Shown here: one piece after another, positions 6,510 to 9,557 of the stretch
Layout of the letters: every line of letters starts with the position of its first letter
How positions within the stretch are numbered: position 1 is the stretch's first letter
Assembly: GCA_903944555.1 (NCBI GenBank)
Contig: CAJASG010000176.1
Location: 1 to 9,557, forward strand
Direction: 5' to 3'
Origin: an uncultured beta proteobacterium
GTDB taxonomy: Bacteria; Pseudomonadota; Gammaproteobacteria; Burkholderiales; Burkholderiaceae_C
Length of the DNA: 9,557 nucleotides
Program-made: the position numbers and the translations under genes
The notes under the pieces: model-generated
The model's database searches: none
What the model saw: the letters and a program-made list of their open reading frames with translations, nothing else
Told to the model about the DNA's origin: nothing

Positions 6510-7544
6510 ATGTCCTTCGCCTTGTCCGCTGCCGTCCCTCTTGCCACGTATGCGAGAGCAGCGTTGGAGTCCCCCGACCAAGTGCACCTGCACGCCCATC
6601 TGCCATTGCAGGACGAACCCGCCCCACAGGCCGCGACCGTAAGTATGGAATCGGTGCAATTTGCCGCCACCGATGGGCACCCTGTGCACGGGCACTGGTT
6701 TGTGCCGCAGCACCGCCCCGCCCACGCGGTGGCGGTCATGGCTCCCGCCACCGGCGTGCCGCAGCGCTACTACCACGCCTTTGCCCGTTGGCTTGCCGCG
6801 CGTGGCTACGCTGTGCTGTGTTTTGACTACCGCGGAATGGGCGCGCGCAGCGCCAGTGGGCGCACCGGCATGCGCGAGTGGGTGCGCCACGACCTCTCAG
6901 GGGCGTTGGCCTGTGCGAAGGCGCGCAGCACCGAAAGCGACCGGCACTTACCCATTTTGTGGGTCGGGCACTCCCTGGGGGGCAATGGATTGCCGCTGGT
7001 GCAGGGGCTTGAGCACATCAACGCGGTCATTACCCTGGGTTCCCAGTTTGGGTACTGGGGGCTTTGGCCGCGTGGATGGCACCGCCAGGTTACCCGTGTG
7101 TTTTATGGGGGCTGGGTCCCACTGTGTGTGCGTCTTACCGGCAAGTTGCCGGGCTGGGCGCTGGGCGGTGGCGAGGCGCTGCCCGGGGCCGCCGCCATGG
7201 ACTGGTCCAGGTGGGGCATGTCGCCGGGATACTTTCGCGATGACCGGGCATGCGACGGTTGGTACCAGCCCGACCAATTTAAGGGCCACATGCAGCTGTG
7301 GAGCATTGACGACGACAAAACCTTTGGTCCGGTGGATGCGGTGGACGCACTGGCGGCGTGCTTTGGTCAGAGCGCAGGACAGGTCGAGCGCTTGCACCTG
7401 CACCCGCACGCGGTGGGGCGCAAAGCGGTAGGACACTTTGGTGCATTCCAACGCGTGGCGGGAGCGAAAATTTGGCCTCTGTTGTTGAAGCACATCGAGG
7501 CCAAGGTGCCACTCTTGGGCCCGGGGGTAAGCGTTGCTTCCTAG
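6510..7544 (+). CDS. Alpha/beta-fold hydrolase (COG4757-like)
   Basis: I place the start at ATG 6510, since GGAG at 6501-6504 sits five bases before it. That gives 344 residues. The upstream frame extension would run across the lysR start. The fold reads well: VMAPATGVPQRYYHAFARWLAARGY (76-100), CFDYRGMGAR (104-113), nucleophile elbow GHSLGG with Ser155, then ITLGSQFGYWGLWPR typical of this uncharacterised hydrolase group. Candidate acid Asp267/Asp268 lies in SIDDDKTFGP and candidate base His309 in GHFGAF. The protein appears soluble, without a signal peptide. Substrate class (ester, peptide or other) cannot be read. Local GC is very high (45/60 and 49/60 in sampled lines). It is likely controlled by the divergent LysR gene. 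Confidence 0.88.
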   Translation: MSFALSAAVPLATYARAALESPDQVHLHAHLPLQDEPAPQAATVSMESVQFAATDGHPVHGHWFVPQHRPAHAVAVMAPATGVPQRYYHAFARWLAARGYAVLCFDYRGMGARSASGRTGMREWVRHDLSGALACAKARSTESDRHLPILWVGHSLGGNGLPLVQGLEHINAVITLGSQFGYWGLWPRGWHRQVTRVFYGGWVPLCVRLTGKLPGWALGGGEALPGAAAMDWSRWGMSPGYFRDDRACDGWYQPDQFKGHMQLWSIDDDKTFGPVDAVDALAACFGQSAGQVERLHLHPHAVGRKAVGHFGAFQRVAGAKIWPLLLKHIEAKVPLLGPGVSVAS

Positions 7545-7610
7545 CCATTCCGTGCCATGCGGCAGTTTGGACGCCCTCACTTTCCTGCCCATCACAGTCA
7601 TCCCAATCCA

Positions 7611-8042
7611 TCACAAAACCACAGAATGGCATGCGCATGCCTCGCCGTGGGCGGCGGACACCAGATCGGTCAGGATGGCGCAGTGCTTGCCATCATGCGT
7701 ACCGGAACAACGTGCGCGCAGCTGTAGCAGTTGCTTCTCCAGCGCACGCATGCTGTTGAGCCGGGCGCGCACCCGCTCCAGTTGCTCGTCCACCAGTTGG
7801 TCCACATCGGCGCAGTGCGCATCGGGAGCGTCCACAAAACCCAGCAAGCGTTGCACGGCTGCCAGGGGCATGTCGAGCGCGCGGCAGTGGCGAATGAACG
7901 ACAGGCGTTCCAGGTGCTGCTGCGCGTAGTCACGGTAGCCGTTATCGCGCCGGGCAGGTTCTGGCAGCAGGCCCTGCTTTTCATAGAAACGAATCGTTTC
8001 TACGTCCACGCCGGTGGCACTGGAGAGTTCTTTGATCTGCAC
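7611..8042 (-). CDS. cadR: MerR-family Cd(II)/Pb(II)-responsive regulator (CadR/PbrR type)
   Basis: 143 residues, the usual length. The MerR HTH opens at once (MQIKELSSATGVDVETIRFYEKQGLL), followed by NGYRDY and the long dimer helix. Metal ligands are Cys77 (in DAPDAHCADVD), Cys112 and Cys121. The 35- and 9-residue gaps equal those recalled for Pb-sensing PbrR691 of Cupriavidus (78/113/122) and differ from CadR (77/112/119) at the last one. The protein ends in EACACHSVVL, a Cys/His tail that could add metal ligands. The start is GTG at 8040-8042 with AAGG nine bases upstream. It is divergent from the CDF gene across a MerR-type promoter, and it should bind there and activate on metal. The symbol cadR is used for the family. 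pbrR would be equally defensible. Confidence 0.92.
   Translation of the reverse strand: MQIKELSSATGVDVETIRFYEKQGLLPEPARRDNGYRDYAQQHLERLSFIRHCRALDMPLAAVQRLLGFVDAPDAHCADVDQLVDEQLERVRARLNSMRALEKQLLQLRARCSGTHDGKHCAILTDLVSAAHGEACACHSVVL
7628..7641. repeat. 14-bp perfect palindrome inside the merR 3' end
   Basis: GGCATGCGCATGCC is a perfect palindrome that codes the Cys-x-Cys-His tail of the MerR protein. An identical copy lies at 2803-2816 in the relic. Its repetition arises from the gene duplication, and the palindrome itself is explained by the TGC-GCA-TGC codon run. Confidence 0.85.
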
Positions 8043-8069
8043 GGCACCCGACCTTGGTAAAAAAAGTTA

Positions 8070-8100
8070 TTGACACTGTAGCGGCTTCAGGGTTTTAAAT
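8070..8100 (+). promoter_or_regulatory. MerR-type metal-responsive promoter of the CDF operon
   Basis: TTGACA (8070-8075) and TTAAAT (8095-8100) are separated by a 19-bp spacer. This over-long spacer is the hallmark of MerR-activated promoters. The spacer holds the dyad CTGTAGC-G-GCTTCAG (8076-8090, one mismatch), the expected regulator site. The layout closely resembles known pbrA/cadA promoters. The merR start lies 28 bases left, so the regulator probably also controls itself from here. Confidence 0.88.
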
Positions 8101-8124
8101 CGCTCTATTGAAAGGAAAACCCCC

Positions 8125-8778
8125 ATGTCTGCCCATTGCTGTGAACACGAAACCCCCAACGCCACCCAAGTCGTCAACCTTGCCCGCTATCGCCGGGTGC
8201 TGTGGATCGCACTGCTGGTCAACGCCAGCATGTTCCTGATCGAAATCACGGCGGGTATGGCATCCGGCTCACTTTCGCTGCTGGCGGATGCCATCGACTT
8301 TGCGGGCGACGCCTTGAACTACGGCGTGTCTTTGGCGGTGCTGGCCTCCGCCTTGGCCTGGCGCTCGCGGGCCGCGCTGCTCAAAGCGGTGAGCATGATG
8401 GGCTTTGGGCTCTATGTGCTGGGCCAGGCGGTTTGGTCGGTCTGGAACGGCCACCTGCCCGATGCTGCCACCATGGGGGTGGTAGCAGCGCTGGCGCTGA
8501 TTTCCAATGTGGCCGTCGCCTGGCTGTTGTATGCCTTTCGGGAGGGCGATGCCAACATGCGCAGCGTGTGGCTGTGCTCGCGCAACGATGCCATCGGCAA
8601 CGTGGCTGTGATGTTGGCCGCCTTGGGCGTTTTTGGCACTGGTAGCGCGTGGCCTGACTTGGCGGTGGCGGCCCTGATGGCGGCACTGGCCCTGCGCGGC
8701 GGATGGCAGGTGTGGCGCCAGGCGCACGGTGAACTCAACGGGGCGCGACTCCAGGATGCGCATGGCCATGGCCAATAG
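8125..8778 (+). CDS. Cation diffusion facilitator (CDF) family metal transporter, short form
   Basis: 217 residues with six predicted membrane segments (about 25-45, 50-75, 82-105, 113-137, 153-172, 176-194). It is an inner-membrane metal/proton antiporter by family. Most CDF proteins are about 300 residues with a cytoplasmic C-terminal domain, which is absent here. The TM2 site Asp58/Asp62 (ADAIDFAGD) matches the usual pair. By eye TM5 reads Cys151-x3-Asp155 where YiiP has His153-x3-Asp157. The N terminus carries HCCEH and the C terminus HGHG, which may bind metal. Start ATG 8125 has AAAGGA at 8111-8116. The gene lies directly downstream of the MerR-type promoter, so metal induction is expected, with Cd, Pb or Zn the likely substrates. 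The last 17 bases overlap chrA. A remnant of a close homologue lies at 2817-2970. Confidence 0.9.
   Translation: MSAHCCEHETPNATQVVNLARYRRVLWIALLVNASMFLIEITAGMASGSLSLLADAIDFAGDALNYGVSLAVLASALAWRSRAALLKAVSMMGFGLYVLGQAVWSVWNGHLPDAATMGVVAALALISNVAVAWLLYAFREGDANMRSVWLCSRNDAIGNVAVMLAALGVFGTGSAWPDLAVAALMAALALRGGWQVWRQAHGELNGARLQDAHGHGQ
8612..8737 (+). repeat. Direct repeat, copy 2 (partner 2825-2950)
   Basis: Right copy of the 126-nt repeat, lying within the intact CDF gene (codons for TM5 end to tail). It is 92% identical to the relic copy, in the same orientation, 5787 bases away. Confidence 0.9.
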
Positions 8779-9557
8779 CGCAGCGGGGCCCATAGCCCCG
8801 CCCGCACCGGTGTCGTTCTGGCAGGCCTTTGCCTTTTGGCTGAAGCTGGGCTTCATCAGCTTTGGCGGGCCTGCCGGGCAAATTGCCATCATGCACACCG
8901 AGCTGGTGGAGCGCCGACGCTGGATTTCTGAAAAGCGCTTTTTGCACGCACTGAATTACTGCATGGTGCTGCCCGGCCCCGAGGCGCAGCAACTGGCCAC
9001 CTACATCGGCTGGTTGATGCACCGCACCTGGGGTGGTGTGGTAGCGGGGGTGCTGTTTGTGCTGCCGTCGCTGTTTATTCTGATCGCGCTGTCGTGGATC
9101 TACATCGCTTACGGGCACGTGGCCTGGGTGGCAGGCTTGTTCTACGGCATCAAACCGGCGGTCACGGCCATCGTGGTGCAGGCGGCGCACCGCATTGGCG
9201 GGCGCGCCTTGACGCACAACGCGCTGTGGGGGATAGCTGCGGCGTCGTTTATCGCCATCTTTGCGTTCAAGCTGCCGTTTCCACTCATCGTGCTGGGTGC
9301 GGCAGTGATCGGCTACTTTGGCGGGCGCTGGGCACCACAGTGGTTTCAGATGGGGGGCGGGCATGGCGGCGCAGTTAAATCCTACGGTGCGGCATTGATT
9401 GACGACCATACCCCCACGCCTGCGCACGCCCTGTTTCGCTGGAGCCGCCTGGGCTGGGTGGCCGCAGCGGGCCTGCTGCTGTGGGCCGTGCCCATGGGAC
9501 TGCTGGTGCGCGTCTATGGCTGGGAGCACACGCTCACGCAAATGGGCTGGTTCTTTA
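8762..9557 (+). CDS. chrA: Chromate transporter ChrA (partial, continues past window)
   Basis: The first 265 residues of a chromate efflux protein. It has the family N-terminal signature FISFGGPAGQIAIMH (31-45), then ERRRWISEKRFLHALNYCM and LPGPEAQQLATYIGW (70-84), followed by several membrane segments. ChrA exports chromate at the inner membrane. This length without a stop points to the long two-domain type. The start is ATG 8762 (AGGA at 8753-8756, five bases before), or ATG 8768 two codons later. The first 17 bases overlap the end of the CDF gene, so the two are probably translationally coupled and transcribed from the MerR-type promoter. That would put chromate export under a Cd/Pb-type sensor. 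Confidence 0.95.
   Translation, partial: MAMANSAAGPIAPPAPVSFWQAFAFWLKLGFISFGGPAGQIAIMHTELVERRRWISEKRFLHALNYCMVLPGPEAQQLATYIGWLMHRTWGGVVAGVLFVLPSLFILIALSWIYIAYGHVAWVAGLFYGIKPAVTAIVVQAAHRIGGRALTHNALWGIAAASFIAIFAFKLPFPLIVLGAAVIGYFGGRWAPQWFQMGGGHGGAVKSYGAALIDDHTPTPAHALFRWSRLGWVAAAGLLLWAVPMGLLVRVYGWEHTLTQMGWFF

Noticed and set aside
6661..7431. 256-codon plus-strand frame inside the hydrolase gene
   Set aside because: It overlaps the hydrolase, which has an intact nucleophile motif and ribosome site. The alternative frame is Arg/Cys/Trp/Pro-rich nonsense.
7553..7567. TGCC-ATGC-GGCA hairpin followed by TTT after the hydrolase as a terminator
   Set aside because: A 4-bp stem and three Ts are too weak to call.
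8735..9541. Long minus-strand open frame (268 codons) opposite chrA
   Set aside because: It lies wholly antisense to a clear chrA and the end of the CDF gene. Its translation is Arg/Gln/His-rich with no family signature, as expected of a GC-rich shadow frame.

Overview
The window looks like a chromosomal accessory stretch from a betaproteobacterium, probably Burkholderiales and perhaps Comamonadaceae-like. This rests on the DLRQP-type hybrid kinase, the Burkholderiales style of the ChrA sequence and the PbrR/CadR-type MerR regulator. It is an inference from protein style, not a database result.

Layout: (1) 1-129 is the tail of an unrecognised plus-strand gene. It shares a CTAG stop overlap with a soluble PAS-PAS-HisKA-HATPase-REC hybrid kinase on the minus strand (126-2270). 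(2) 2271-2785 holds no convincing gene. (3) 2786-2970 is a relic of a metal-resistance locus: the last codons and stop of a merR homologue (minus) joined directly to the 3' end of a cation diffusion facilitator (CDF) gene (plus). (4) 2990-5337 is a TetR-controlled module of lower GC. A saccharopine-dehydrogenase-like Rossmann protein and a SRPBCC protein form a coupled minus-strand pair, and a TetR repressor is divergent to them. (5) 5458-7544 is a divergent pair, a LysR regulator and a GC-rich alpha/beta hydrolase. (6) 7611-9557 is an intact metal-resistance cluster. A PbrR/CadR-type MerR gene diverges across a textbook 19-bp-spacer MerR promoter from a short CDF transporter, whose end overlaps the start of a chromate transporter (chrA) that runs off the window.

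The most interesting observation is that the relic in (3) matches both 3' ends of the intact merR-CDF pair in (6), in the same orientation. About 970 bp (most of both genes and their shared promoter) is missing between them. The CDF part is about 92% identical over 126 nt with mostly synonymous changes. The relic therefore appears to be a decayed second metal-resistance locus that diverged while functional. The two copies flank the 4.6-kb regulator/enzyme block as direct repeats.

Functionally, the right end is a metal-responsive operon (regulator, metal efflux, oxyanion efflux). The middle block holds two small, separately regulated catabolic or modification units whose substrates cannot be read from sequence. 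No phage, transposase, CRISPR array, rRNA or tRNA was recognised.
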